Assembly (NCBI RefSeq): GCF_021887715.1
Contig: NZ_JAIQXX010000006.1
Location: 62,001 to 126,000, forward strand
Reading direction: 5' to 3'
Length of the DNA: 64,000 nucleotides
Source of the DNA: Winogradskyella immobilis
GTDB lineage: Bacteria; Bacteroidota; Bacteroidia; Flavobacteriales; Flavobacteriaceae
A program made the position numbers and the translations under genes. The notes under the pieces are model-generated. The model saw nothing but the letters and a program-made list of their open reading frames with translations, was not told the origin of the DNA and did not search any database. Positions 19,455 through 29,666 of the stretch are shown in pieces (the stretch's first letter is position 1; every line of letters starts with the position of its first letter).

Positions 19455-22291
19455 TTAAAAAACTATTTATATTTCTATTCGTTTTAAGCAGTGTTACGCA
19501 AAGTGGTGCTCAAAATAAAATAACTCTAAAAGGAGATGTTGATATTGACACAAAATCAATAACAATTAAGCAGACTATTGTCTATAAAAACACATCCAAT
19601 ACTCAGTTAACTGAAATTTATTTAAACGATTGGAATCATAGCTATTCATCTAAAACAACACCTCTTGCCAAACGTTTTGAAGAAGAGTTTAATACTAAAT
19701 TTCATCTAGCGAAAAATAAAGATCGTGGTTACACTACTATAAGCAATATAACAGATGAAAACAATTCTGAATTAAAACATATACGCTTAAAAGAGCATCC
19801 AGATGTTATAAAAGTAGACTTAAAGAACCCTTTACTTTCCGAACAATCTTATACTATAAATTTATCGTATACACTTGTTTTACCAGATGATGGATTTACC
19901 AACTATGGTTTTACTAAAGACAAAGATTTTAATTTAAAATATTGGTACATTACTCCAACCGTTTACAATGACAAATGGAACTATTATAGCAATAAAGATT
20001 TAGATGATCTTTATATCCCTAAAGCAGATGTACATATTACGCTTAATCACCCTAAAACGCACAATGTATTTTCGGAGTTAGATATTACTGCTCAAGAAAC
20101 TGTTGGCGACCTAATGACGACCGTAATAGAAGGAAAAAACAGAACAAATACATTTCTGTCTTTAAATCAATCTAATAACTTTTCTCAAGTAAAAACTGAT
20201 GATTTTACAATAATATCTGACATTTATGAAAAAGGATTAATCCCACAAGACAAAGCAATTATTACAGATAAAGTAACACGTTTTTTAGTGAACAACCTTG
20301 GAGAATACCCACATAAACGTCTTTTAGTAACTGCCTTAGAATACAATAAAAACCCTTTATATGGATTAAATCAATTGCCTGATATCATTAGGCCTTTTCC
20401 TAGCGATTTTCAATACGAATTAAAATTACTTAAAACTGCGCTTAAAAAATATATCGATAATATTTTGCTAACTAATCCCAGAAAAGACTATTGGTTAAGC
20501 GAAGGTTTACAAATTTACTTTTTAATGAAGTATGTAGAAGATTACTATCCAGACACAAAGTTTTTGGGTACAGTCTCTAAAATATGGTTAGTAAGGACTT
20601 TTCATTTGGCTGAAGTAGATTATAATTTTCAGTACTTTCTATACTCTATGGAAATTGCTAGAAAAAATAACGATCAACCTTTAACAACTTCAAAAGACTC
20701 GCTTATTAAATTTAACGCCAATATTGCAAGTAAATACAAAGCCGGTGTTGGTCTTAATTATTTAGATGAATATGCTGAGGATATTAATTTTAGAACCTTA
20801 ATAAAAGACTACTTAAATACTAATAAATTAAAACAAACTTCTTCTAAGGACTTTGAAAACTTTATAAAAAGTAAAACGGACAAAAATATAAATTGGTTTT
20901 TTACAGATTATCTCAATACACGTAAAAAAATCGATTTTAAAATTACAAATGTCAAAACTCAAGAAGACTCTATACAAGTAACCATAAAGAATAAGCGAGA
21001 TAACACTATGCCTATTTCACTTTTTAGTCTCAAAAATGATTCTATTCTAAGTAAAACATGGGTTGATGATATTGGAGAGTTTAAAACAATCACTATACCA
21101 AATAAAGGTGCTGACAAATTAGTATTAGATAATGATAACATTATTCCTGAGTTTAATCAAAGGGATAATTACAAATCTACTAAAGGAACTTTTTTAACAA
21201 GAAAACCATTGCAATTTCGCTTGTTTAAAGATGTAGAAGACCCTTATTATAACCAAGTGTTTTTAACACCTTTAGTAGAATTTAGAAACATATATGATGG
21301 GCTTACATTAGGTACTAGAATATACAATAAAACCATTTTAAGAAAACGATTCAATTACAGATTTGCACCACAGTATGCCACAAACTCTAAATCTCTAACA
21401 GGTTCTTCATCTTTATTTTACACACATAATATTGAAAACAGTAATCTTTTTAATATTTCTTATGGTGTTTCTGTTGCTTATCGTTCTTTTGCAGAAGATG
21501 CATTTTTTACACGGTTTATCCCTAATATATCCTTCAGTTTTAGAAATGATGATGATTTTAGATCCGATAAAAGACAAACGCTATCCTTACGTTATGTAGA
21601 TATAAGCAGAAACATAGGTGAAGATGCTGTAATAGAACTAAATGAACCAGATTACGGAGTTTTAAATTTAAGATATGTTAAATCTAGTCCTGGAATAATT
21701 AATTTTTCAAGATTCTTTGCAGATTTTCAAATTGCAGATAACTTTAGTAAACTATCTATTAATTATGAGTACCGCAAACTGTTTAAAAATAATAGGAATT
21801 TAAATTTCAGGTTTTACGCAGGTACTTTTTTAAAAAACAATACAGATCCAGATTCTGATTTTTTCAGTTTTGCCTTAGATCGACCAACAGATTATTTATT
21901 TGATTTTAATTATTTAGGACGTTCTGAAGATGGAGATGAAGGTCTTGTTAGCCAACAAATTATTATTGCCGAAGGAGGTTTTAAATCGCAATTAGATACA
22001 CCTTTTGCAAATCAATGGTTAACTACAGCCAATGTTACCACATCGATTTGGAGGTATGTTCAGGCCTATGGAGATATTGGTTTAGTGAAAAACAGATTTG
22101 CTGATCCAAAATTTGTATACGACTCTGGTATACGCTTAAATTTAGTTCAAGATTTTTTTGAATTATTTTTTCCTGTCTACTCTAATAATGGTTGGGAAAT
22201 TGCACAACCAAACTACGATCAAAAAATTCGATTTATCATCACAGTAGATCCTCAAGTATTGCTAGGTCTATTTAGGCGAAAATGGTATTAA
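19451..22291 (+). CDS. M1 peptidase-like protein lacking HExxH, with C-terminal outer-membrane barrel
   Basis: A 946-residue exported protein. The N terminus looks like the M1 aminopeptidase beta saddle, and the WLSEGLQIYF segment matches the WLxEGxA helix that supplies the third zinc ligand. Where HExxHxW should precede it, the sequence instead reads FQYELKLLKTALKKY, so the catalytic zinc site is absent. Residues 590-946 have the alternating aromatic pattern of a beta barrel ending in a basic aromatic terminus. The TTG start at 19451 overlaps the stop of the nuclease gene (TTGA). Role unknown; possibly a binding or surface-assembly protein. Confidence 0.7.
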   Translation: MIKKLFIFLFVLSSVTQSGAQNKITLKGDVDIDTKSITIKQTIVYKNTSNTQLTEIYLNDWNHSYSSKTTPLAKRFEEEFNTKFHLAKNKDRGYTTISNITDENNSELKHIRLKEHPDVIKVDLKNPLLSEQSYTINLSYTLVLPDDGFTNYGFTKDKDFNLKYWYITPTVYNDKWNYYSNKDLDDLYIPKADVHITLNHPKTHNVFSELDITAQETVGDLMTTVIEGKNRTNTFLSLNQSNNFSQVKTDDFTIISDIYEKGLIPQDKAIITDKVTRFLVNNLGEYPHKRLLVTALEYNKNPLYGLNQLPDIIRPFPSDFQYELKLLKTALKKYIDNILLTNPRKDYWLSEGLQIYFLMKYVEDYYPDTKFLGTVSKIWLVRTFHLAEVDYNFQYFLYSMEIARKNNDQPLTTSKDSLIKFNANIASKYKAGVGLNYLDEYAEDINFRTLIKDYLNTNKLKQTSSKDFENFIKSKTDKNINWFFTDYLNTRKKIDFKITNVKTQEDSIQVTIKNKRDNTMPISLFSLKNDSILSKTWVDDIGEFKTITIPNKGADKLVLDNDNIIPEFNQRDNYKSTKGTFLTRKPLQFRLFKDVEDPYYNQVFLTPLVEFRNIYDGLTLGTRIYNKTILRKRFNYRFAPQYATNSKSLTGSSSLFYTHNIENSNLFNISYGVSVAYRSFAEDAFFTRFIPNISFSFRNDDDFRSDKRQTLSLRYVDISRNIGEDAVIELNEPDYGVLNLRYVKSSPGIINFSRFFADFQIADNFSKLSINYEYRKLFKNNRNLNFRFYAGTFLKNNTDPDSDFFSFALDRPTDYLFDFNYLGRSEDGDEGLVSQQIIIAEGGFKSQLDTPFANQWLTTANVTTSIWRYVQAYGDIGLVKNRFADPKFVYDSGIRLNLVQDFFELFFPVYSNNGWEIAQPNYDQKIRFIITVDPQVLLGLFRRKWY

Positions 22292-22392
22292 CATATTCTT
22301 ACAAAAACGTTAAAAATATCATTTTAATTAGATAATCGTTAATTTATTCTTTTTTTATTGCGAATATCTTAAATATATAACACTTATAGCCA

Positions 22393-22423
22393 TTGTTAAA
22401 GTCTTTCGTTTTACGTACTTTTG
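22393..22423 (+). promoter_or_regulatory. promoter of the E1 dehydrogenase gene
   Basis: TTG at 22393-22395 and a perfect TACTTTTG box at 22416-22423, with a 20-nt gap, lie 22 nt before the start codon. Matches the Bacteroidota -33/-7 pattern. Confidence 0.6.
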
Positions 22424-22444
22424 TAACACTTAAAATTACTATAG

Positions 22445-24856
22445 ATGAAATCTAATACAAACACTAAAACTGAAATTACTTTTGAAGATTTTAAAACTGA
22501 GGTTTTAAATGATTATAAAACAGTAGTTACAAGTCGTGAGTGCAGTTTATTAGGTCGTCGAGAAGTTTTAACAGGTAAAGCAAAGTTTGGCATCTTTGGT
22601 GATGGCAAAGAAGTTCCGCAAATAGCATGGGCAAAAGCTTTTCAAAATGGTGATTTTAGATCTGGTTATTACAGAGATCAAACCTTTATGATGGCTATAG
22701 GCCAATTGTCTATTGAACAATTTTTCGCAGGCTTATATGCTAATACCGATTTAAAAGAAGAACCAATGTCTGCAGGTCGTCAAATGGGTGGCCATTTTGC
22801 AACGCATAGTTTAGACGACAATGGAGATTGGAAAAATTTAACAGAACAAAAAAATTCAAGTGCAGACATCTCACCCACTGGCGGACAAATGCCTCGTTTG
22901 TTAGGTCTAGCACAAGCTTCTAAAATATATAGAAATGTAAAAGGGATTGATACTACTAAGTTCTCTAAAGAAGGTAATGAAATTGCTTGGGGCACTATTG
23001 GTAATGCAAGTACTAGTGAAGGTTTGTTTTTTGAAACTATAAATGCTGCTGGTGTTTTACAAGTTCCAATGGTAATAAACATCTGGGATGATGAATATGG
23101 TATTTCAGTACATGCCAAACACCAAACCACTAAAGAAAACATTTCTGAAATATTAAAAGGGTTTCAACGCGATAACGATAACAATGGTTATGAAATCTTT
23201 AGAGTTGACGGATGGAATTATCCTGAATTAATTGATACATATCAACGTGCTGCACAAATAGCTCGTAAAGAACATGTGCCAGTAATGATACATGTAAAAG
23301 AGCTTACGCAACCTCAAGGACATTCTACATCGGGATCTCATGAACGCTACAAAAGCAAAGAACGATTAGCATGGGAAACAGAATATGATTGTAATGCACA
23401 AATGCGTCAATGGGTAATTGCTAATAATATTGCTACTGATGAAGAATTATCTGTTTTAGAAAAAGACATAAAAAAAGCTGTTAGAGATGGTAAAAAAGCA
23501 GCGTGGTCTGCATTTATAAATCCTATAAAAGCTGAAAAACAAGAATTACTTTCTGTTTTAGAACAACTCTCTAATTCTAGCGCTAATGGTGTTTTTATAT
23601 CCAAATTAAAAAATGATATTGATGCAATTGATGAGCCTCTACGTAAAGATTTATTAATTGCAGCACGTAAAACTTTACGTTATACAATTTCTGAAACAAC
23701 GAATGAAAAATTAGCACTTCAGAATTGGATTAACACCTATATTGAAACTATTCAACCTAAATACAGTTCGCATTTACACAGTAGTTCATCAAAAAATGCT
23801 TTAAACCAAAACGAAGTATTACCAACGTATAATGCTAATGCAGAAGATGTTGATGGCAGAGTTGTTTTAAGAGACAATTTTGATGCTATTTTCAACACTT
23901 ATCCAGAAGCAATGATTTTTGGTGAAGATGCAGGTCATATTGGTGATGTTAACCAAGGATTAGAAGGGCTTCAAGAGAAATATGGAGAGCTTAGAGTTTC
24001 TGATACAGGAATTAGAGAAGCTACTATTTTAGGTCAAGGTATTGGTTTAGCTATGCGAGGCCTACGTCCAATTGCTGAAATTCAATATTTAGATTACATT
24101 CTATATGCGCTGCAAATTATGAGTGATGATTTGGCTACCGTTCAGTATAGAACTAGAGGTCGTCAAAAAGCTCCGCTAATTGTAAGAACGCGTGGTCACC
24201 GATTAGAAGGTATATGGCATTCGGGGTCGCAAATGGGTGGCATATTAAATCTTGTAAGAGGTATACATGTCTTAGTTCCGAGAAATATGACAAAAGCTGC
24301 TGGTTTCTACAATACTCTTTTAGAAAGTGATGAACCTGCTTTGGTTATAGAATGTCTTAACGGTTATCGTTTAAAGGAAAAAATGCCAAATAATATTGGT
24401 GAATTTAAAACACCTATAGGTGTTGTTGAAACTGTTAAAGAAGGAAACGATATTACATTAGTATCTTATGGATCTACGCTTCGTTTGGTAGAACAAGCCG
24501 CTAAAGAATTACAAGCGCTTGGAATAGATGCAGAAATTATTGATGTTCAGTCATTATTACCATTCGATTTAAATCATGACATTGTAAAGAGCGTAGCAAA
24601 AACTAATCGTTTAATGATTATTGATGAAGATGTGCAAGGCGGTGCTTCTGCATATATTTTGAATGAAGTTTTAAATACGCAAAATGCCTATCAGCATTTA
24701 GATAGTCAGCCTAAAACATTAGCTGCTAAACCTCATCGACCAGCTTATGGATCTGATGGAGATTATTTTTCAAAACCATCTGTAGAAGATATTTTTGAAG
24801 CAGTATATGATGTGATGCATGAGGCAAATCCTATTGATTTTCCGAAATTACGATGA
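22445..24856 (+). CDS. 2-oxoacid (branched-chain) dehydrogenase E1, fused alpha and beta subunits
   Basis: An 803-residue thiamine diphosphate enzyme. Residues 1-400 form the E1 alpha part, with a ThDP-binding region including GTIGNASTSEG and NIWDDEYGISV; residues 460-803 form the E1 beta (transketolase-like) part with GEDAGHIGDVNQG and the C-terminal MIIDEDVQGG region. In most bacteria these are two genes. It decarboxylates branched-chain 2-oxoacids (from Val, Leu, Ile) and acylates E2. E2 and E3 are not adjacent, so they must be encoded elsewhere. Pyruvate as substrate is less likely but possible. Confidence 0.9.
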   Translation: MKSNTNTKTEITFEDFKTEVLNDYKTVVTSRECSLLGRREVLTGKAKFGIFGDGKEVPQIAWAKAFQNGDFRSGYYRDQTFMMAIGQLSIEQFFAGLYANTDLKEEPMSAGRQMGGHFATHSLDDNGDWKNLTEQKNSSADISPTGGQMPRLLGLAQASKIYRNVKGIDTTKFSKEGNEIAWGTIGNASTSEGLFFETINAAGVLQVPMVINIWDDEYGISVHAKHQTTKENISEILKGFQRDNDNNGYEIFRVDGWNYPELIDTYQRAAQIARKEHVPVMIHVKELTQPQGHSTSGSHERYKSKERLAWETEYDCNAQMRQWVIANNIATDEELSVLEKDIKKAVRDGKKAAWSAFINPIKAEKQELLSVLEQLSNSSANGVFISKLKNDIDAIDEPLRKDLLIAARKTLRYTISETTNEKLALQNWINTYIETIQPKYSSHLHSSSSKNALNQNEVLPTYNANAEDVDGRVVLRDNFDAIFNTYPEAMIFGEDAGHIGDVNQGLEGLQEKYGELRVSDTGIREATILGQGIGLAMRGLRPIAEIQYLDYILYALQIMSDDLATVQYRTRGRQKAPLIVRTRGHRLEGIWHSGSQMGGILNLVRGIHVLVPRNMTKAAGFYNTLLESDEPALVIECLNGYRLKEKMPNNIGEFKTPIGVVETVKEGNDITLVSYGSTLRLVEQAAKELQALGIDAEIIDVQSLLPFDLNHDIVKSVAKTNRLMIIDEDVQGGASAYILNEVLNTQNAYQHLDSQPKTLAAKPHRPAYGSDGDYFSKPSVEDIFEAVYDVMHEANPIDFPKLR

Positions 24857-24881
24857 TATAATAAATTATATTTTTTATTTA

Positions 24882-24915
24882 AAACCATCATAAAATTGAT
24901 GGTTTATTTATATTT
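24882..24915 (+). terminator. terminator after the E1 gene
   Basis: Perfect 9-bp stem AAACCATCA / TGATGGTTT with a 6-nt loop (24882-24905) and a weak T-rich tail. Placed 25 nt after the E1 stop. Confidence 0.6.
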
Positions 24916-24933
24916 ATAACTTAACGCTATTTT

Positions 24934-26544
24934 ATGCTTACTAAATCAGATAAAGCCCTATTAAGAGAAACAATTTTTAGACACTTAGATGGTATTGCTA
25001 CTGCAACTTCAGCATACGCATTACACAAAAAAGGAGTTTTAGATTATTTAATAACTAATCAATCGTCTACAATTTCTAACCTTACAAAGGCATTTAAGGC
25101 TAACGAAGGCTATCTAAATGTTGCTTTACGTGCATTATGCTCTCAAGGTTGGCTAGAACAAAATTTAAATAATACAGATAATAGTATTAGTTACACCATA
25201 AATTCTAATAGTAAAGTTGCCTTTGATTTGATGCCTCTCTATAAGGATGCTGTAAAGTTGTTAAATTATACGGATCGTTTTGCAAAAGAGAAATCCATTG
25301 GTGCTGATGCGTTTATTGTTTTAGAACGTATTTTTAAAAAGTTTGAAACTACCTATGGTTTAGATATTTCTAACGAGGATTCTATAGAATATCAAATCAT
25401 AAAACATATTGAAGGCGTTATTGCTGGTCCTATTATTGTTTTACTTGGGGTAAATGGTTTATTTCACAAATACTTTATGGAAGCTTCATTTACTGCTGAA
25501 GAATATCATAAAGACCCCGAAAGTTTTAAAAAAGTATTAGATTTTCTGACTCACTTGGGTTGGTTTACAAAAAAGAAAAACACGTATCAATTTACAGACA
25601 ACGGTTTATTTTATGCGAAACGTGCTAGTGCTTATGGTGTAACTGTATCTTATATTCCTACGTTTTTACAACTTGATAATCTTCTATTTGGAAATCCTTT
25701 GGTATTAAAAGAGGATAATCCTGAAGCTACAGAAAAGCATGTACATAGAGAAATGAATGTTTGGGGAAGCGGAGGTGCACATGCTACATATTTTAAAGTC
25801 ATTGACGAGGTTATTATAGATTTATTTAACCGACCAATAGAAGAACAACCCAAAGGTATTTTAGATATGGGTTGTGGTAATGGAGCTTTTATTGAACATA
25901 TTTTTGATGTTATCGATAAACAAACTTTACGTGGTAAAATTTTAGATGAGCATCCATTACTACTAGTTGGAGCAGATTTTAATAAAGCCGCATTAAAGGT
26001 TACTAGAGCTAATTTAATTAAAGCAGATATTTGGGCTAAAGTGATTTGGGGAGATATTGGTAGACCCGATTTATTGGCCAAGGATTTAAAAGACGATTAT
26101 AATATTGAATTGATAGATTTATTGAATGTACGCACTTTTTTAGACCATAATCGTATATGGGAAGCACCTAAACTAAAAAGCAATACTATTAGTAAATCTT
26201 CTGGAGCGTATACTTATAAAGGAGAACGTTTAAGTAATAATGATGTGGAAGCATCGCTTTTAGAGCACCTACAAAAATGGAAGCCTTTTGTAGAAAAGTT
26301 TGGTTTACTTATTATTGAATTACACACTATAAATCCAAAATTAGTAGCCACTAATATTGGCAAAACTGCCGCTACAGCTTATGATGCTACACATGGATAT
26401 AGCGATCAGTATATTTTAGAAGTAGATGTTTTTAAAACTGTTGCCGAGAAAGCAGGATTAAAACCTGTAGATGCGCATTTTGCAAGATTCCCTAATACAG
26501 ACTTAGCTACAGTAAGTATCAACTTATTAAGAGGAACTAATTAA
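24934..26544 (+). CDS. class I SAM-dependent methyltransferase with N-terminal winged-helix part
   Basis: A 536-residue protein. Residues 1-90 resemble the winged-helix/dimerisation region of small-molecule O-methyltransferases (HKKGVLDYL ... LCSQGWLEQ), repeated in weaker form around residues 190-230. The SAM motif ILDMGCGNGAF is near residue 310. The arrangement recalls methyltransferases of polyketide assembly lines (AprA-like), but no polyketide synthase is near. Probably monocistronic. Substrate unknown. Confidence 0.72.
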   Translation: MLTKSDKALLRETIFRHLDGIATATSAYALHKKGVLDYLITNQSSTISNLTKAFKANEGYLNVALRALCSQGWLEQNLNNTDNSISYTINSNSKVAFDLMPLYKDAVKLLNYTDRFAKEKSIGADAFIVLERIFKKFETTYGLDISNEDSIEYQIIKHIEGVIAGPIIVLLGVNGLFHKYFMEASFTAEEYHKDPESFKKVLDFLTHLGWFTKKKNTYQFTDNGLFYAKRASAYGVTVSYIPTFLQLDNLLFGNPLVLKEDNPEATEKHVHREMNVWGSGGAHATYFKVIDEVIIDLFNRPIEEQPKGILDMGCGNGAFIEHIFDVIDKQTLRGKILDEHPLLLVGADFNKAALKVTRANLIKADIWAKVIWGDIGRPDLLAKDLKDDYNIELIDLLNVRTFLDHNRIWEAPKLKSNTISKSSGAYTYKGERLSNNDVEASLLEHLQKWKPFVEKFGLLIIELHTINPKLVATNIGKTAATAYDATHGYSDQYILEVDVFKTVAEKAGLKPVDAHFARFPNTDLATVSINLLRGTN

Positions 26545-26661
26545 AACGTTATTCTGGCTCACAAATTAATTGTTTGGCAGGAGTAGATCCTTGTTGGTCG
26601 AAATTTGTTGTGTAGTGATTTAAAGATGATGAGTTTAGCTGATAATTTTAAACCATACATT

Positions 26662-27369
26662 ATGAAATCAAGAATTGCTCTACTACTATTAGGTCTATTA
26701 TTATTTAGCTCTTGCATTGTAAAATCATTACAACCATTTTACATCCAAGAAGCGTTAGAGTTTCAAGATGTGTTTGTTGGTGCTTGGAAAGGTAAAAATA
26801 ATGCCCGATGGGAAGTCTCGTCTATCAAAGAATATTTTGAAGCTGAAAAAGCAGATACAACCAATAAAATTACAGAAGATGACATAAAGCAATTTAATAG
26901 GTATAAAGAAGGTTATTATTTGTCATACATAAAAGAAAAGAAAAAAGATACTATAGAAAATCATTTTATAGCCATGCCCTTTAAAGTGAAAAATGAAATT
27001 TTAATTGATTTTATTCCTTTTTATATAGAATCTATAGACAATAGTTTCCCTCAACAACATTTATTAAAAACACATTCTGTGGCTAAATTAGAAATTACCA
27101 ATAAAAAGCAGGTGAAATTAAGTTTTCTAGATCAAAGCTATTTAAGTGATTTGTATCAGCAAGGTAAAGTTAAATTAAAACGTGAAATTGTTGGTGTTGA
27201 AGAAGATCCTATACTAACAGCATCTTCTGAAGAGATCTATAAATTTTTAGAAAAATATTTGGCTTCAGATTTTAAAGACGAATGGAGTTCTTCTGATACA
27301 GAGTATACTTTAGATAAAACTGGAGATACTGGTAATACCTTTAAAGTATGGCAAACTAAATCTAATTAA
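26662..27369 (+). CDS. lipoprotein of unknown function
   Basis: A 235-residue predicted lipoprotein: signal peptide with lipobox LLFSSC (Cys near residue 16). The rest is a soluble, Lys/Glu-rich domain starting with SLQPF and VGAWKGK, resembling small periplasmic beta-sandwich lipoproteins. The frame opens earlier at a TTG (26605), but the ATG at 26662 begins the signal peptide. It precedes the sensor kinase by 15 nt, suggesting the same transcript. Confidence 0.75.
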   Translation: MKSRIALLLLGLLLFSSCIVKSLQPFYIQEALEFQDVFVGAWKGKNNARWEVSSIKEYFEAEKADTTNKITEDDIKQFNRYKEGYYLSYIKEKKKDTIENHFIAMPFKVKNEILIDFIPFYIESIDNSFPQQHLLKTHSVAKLEITNKKQVKLSFLDQSYLSDLYQQGKVKLKREIVGVEEDPILTASSEEIYKFLEKYLASDFKDEWSSSDTEYTLDKTGDTGNTFKVWQTKSN

Positions 27370-27384
27370 ATGTATAGGTAAGTA

Positions 27385-28443
27385 ATGATTCTAAATACTT
27401 ATTTACAAAAATTAAATTCTAACCACAGACCTATTGTTTTTAATACAATACTGTGGTTAGCCGCATTTATAATTTTACTTTTTATTTTTGCTAAAGGTGA
27501 AACACCAATTATCATAGATTATATCTATACTATAGCCTTTTTGGTAGTGATGGCAATACCTGTGAGCATTAATTTTTATCTCTTAATGCCTCGGTTTTTA
27601 AGCCAAGAACGTTATTTTATTTATGCGCTATTATTTATTATAAATTTAGTCGGATTTGCTTTACTCTACAATCTATTCTTTGATAAACTTTTAGATATAC
27701 TGTTTCCTAATTACTTTTTTATTTCCTACTTATCCAATACTAATACCTATATCATATATATTATTTTTTTAGTAGCAACTACACTCTTTAAATTAGCGGA
27801 AGATTGGTTCTATTTTAATAGAAATGAAAATCGGGTTTTAAAACTTAAAAATCAACACATACAAACACAACTATCTTCTTTAAGAGCACAAATAAACCCA
27901 CACTTTTTATTCAATTCTCTAAATGTCATTTATGCTATGGCATTAGATAAAAAAGAACATATTACTAAAGCTATTGTAGAACTTTCTGATGTATTGCGAT
28001 ATGTTATTTACGACTCCGATACTGAACGTGTAACACTTAAAGACGAAATACAATTACTTAAAAATTATATTGCCTTTCAAGACTATCGGGTACAAGCATC
28101 TGATGTGGTAGATTTAAAAATTGATGTTAAAAACGAAACCTTCAAAATTTATCCAATGCTGTTGTTGCCTTTATTAGAGAATGCCTACAAATACGGAGTT
28201 GATACAGACAAAGCTTCTAATGCTATTCAAATTCAACTGACACAAAAAGCTTCAAAATTTACATTTATTATTAGCAATGCTAACAAGAATAAAAACACTA
28301 ATTTAGATGATAGCTATTCTGGTATTGGGTTGGAAAATCTACAAAATAATTTAACTTTAGTCTATCCTAAACAACATCTGTTTAATATTGAAAACACCAA
28401 AGACACGTTTAAAGTTTCAATAGAAATATATGAAAACCAGTAA
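27385..28443 (+). CDS. LytS-type sensor histidine kinase
   Basis: A 352-residue membrane kinase. Four hydrophobic segments fill residues 15-135. A coiled linker leads to the phosphoacceptor motif INPHFLFNSLN and to the ATPase part (LLPLLENAYKYG and GIGLENL). There is no separate periplasmic sensor domain, so the signal is probably sensed in the membrane or through a partner such as the preceding lipoprotein. It overlaps its response regulator by 14 nt. Confidence 0.92.
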   Translation: MILNTYLQKLNSNHRPIVFNTILWLAAFIILLFIFAKGETPIIIDYIYTIAFLVVMAIPVSINFYLLMPRFLSQERYFIYALLFIINLVGFALLYNLFFDKLLDILFPNYFFISYLSNTNTYIIYIIFLVATTLFKLAEDWFYFNRNENRVLKLKNQHIQTQLSSLRAQINPHFLFNSLNVIYAMALDKKEHITKAIVELSDVLRYVIYDSDTERVTLKDEIQLLKNYIAFQDYRVQASDVVDLKIDVKNETFKIYPMLLLPLLENAYKYGVDTDKASNAIQIQLTQKASKFTFIISNANKNKNTNLDDSYSGIGLENLQNNLTLVYPKQHLFNIENTKDTFKVSIEIYENQ

Positions 28444-29122
28444 AACTATACGTTGCCTCATTATTGATGACGAGTTATCTTCTCAGCGTGTTTTACAGCA
28501 TTTTATTGCTGAAACGGAGGTTTTAGAGTTAAAACAAACGTGTAGTAACACCACAGAAGCCTTCAAATATTTGCAATTAAACGACACTATTGATTTGCTC
28601 TTTTTAGACATTAATATGCCTCAACAAACTGGACTAGAGTTTTACAAAACATTACAAAATGCGCCTAAAGTTATTTTTACCACAGCATATCCGCAATATG
28701 CCGTAGATGGATTTGAGGTTAATGCTATAGATTATCTATTAAAACCAATCTCTTATGAGCGTTTTCTAATCGCAGTTAGAAAAGTACTAGACAAAACTTC
28801 TTCCATTGAAAAACCAGAAGATTTCATTATCTTAAAAGAAAATAAAACACTACACAAAGTCTTCTTTGCCGATATACAATTTGCTGAAGCGTTTGGAGAT
28901 TATGTAAAAGTGCATCTTAAAGACAAAACCATTATTACGCATTCTACGTTTTTAAAATTCACAACGCAATTACCCAACTATTTTATACGCACGCATAAAT
29001 CGTTTAGTATTAACCTAAACAAAATGCATCAAGTTTCAGGAAATCAAATACATATAGGTTTGCATATTATACCCATTGGTCAAACCTATAAAGCTACTGT
29101 TTTAAAAGCCTTAAATTTGTAA
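28430..29122 (+). CDS. LytTR-family response regulator
   Basis: A 230-residue regulator: receiver domain with acidic pocket IIDDE, phosphoacceptor Asp in LFLDINMP and Lys in LLKPI, then a LytTR DNA-binding domain (residues 125-230). It forms a pair with the overlapping LytS-type kinase. Targets cannot be inferred; the downstream 163-residue gene follows after 1 nt and is the nearest candidate partner. Confidence 0.94.
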   Translation: MKTSKTIRCLIIDDELSSQRVLQHFIAETEVLELKQTCSNTTEAFKYLQLNDTIDLLFLDINMPQQTGLEFYKTLQNAPKVIFTTAYPQYAVDGFEVNAIDYLLKPISYERFLIAVRKVLDKTSSIEKPEDFIILKENKTLHKVFFADIQFAEAFGDYVKVHLKDKTIITHSTFLKFTTQLPNYFIRTHKSFSINLNKMHQVSGNQIHIGLHIIPIGQTYKATVLKALNL

Positions 29123-29123
29123 C

Positions 29124-29615
29124 ATGAAAATTGAATCTATTGTTACTATAAAAAAAGAATTACAGCATCATTCAAAAGAAGATCTTTTAGCTTTATGCCT
29201 ACGTTTAGGGCGTTTTAAAAAAGAAAACAAAGCACTACTTACCTACTTACTATTTGAAGCACATGATGAAGATAGCTATATAGAAAGCATTAGAAACACG
29301 CTAGATGAAGATTTTAAAAGCATGAATACGGATAGTTATTTCTACATGAAAAAGACCATACGTAAAATTCTTCGTCAAATAAAGGTTTACACTCGCTATT
29401 CTCTTAAAAAAACAACCGAAGTTGAATTACTACTCTATTTTTGCGAACGTCTCAATGATTTAAAACCTAATATACATAGAAATACAGCCTTGAGTAATCT
29501 TTACCAGCGTCAAATTACTTCTATTAAAAAGAAAGTAAGTCTACTACACGAAGATTTACAATACGACTACAATATGCATTTAGAAGAGTTAAAAAATTTT
29601 GAAACATATTTCTAG
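29124..29615 (+). CDS. conserved hypothetical protein, helical, in the LytS/LytTR operon
   Basis: A 163-residue, largely alpha-helical, charged protein without signal peptide, membrane segment or known motif. Its start lies 1 nt after the response regulator stop, so it is surely co-transcribed. Possibly an accessory of the two-component pair; function unknown. Confidence 0.7.
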   Translation: MKIESIVTIKKELQHHSKEDLLALCLRLGRFKKENKALLTYLLFEAHDEDSYIESIRNTLDEDFKSMNTDSYFYMKKTIRKILRQIKVYTRYSLKKTTEVELLLYFCERLNDLKPNIHRNTALSNLYQRQITSIKKKVSLLHEDLQYDYNMHLEELKNFETYF

Positions 29616-29666
29616 TAGTATTAAATGCTCCCAAAATAAGTTTAAATTAAAATCTTTATAAATATT

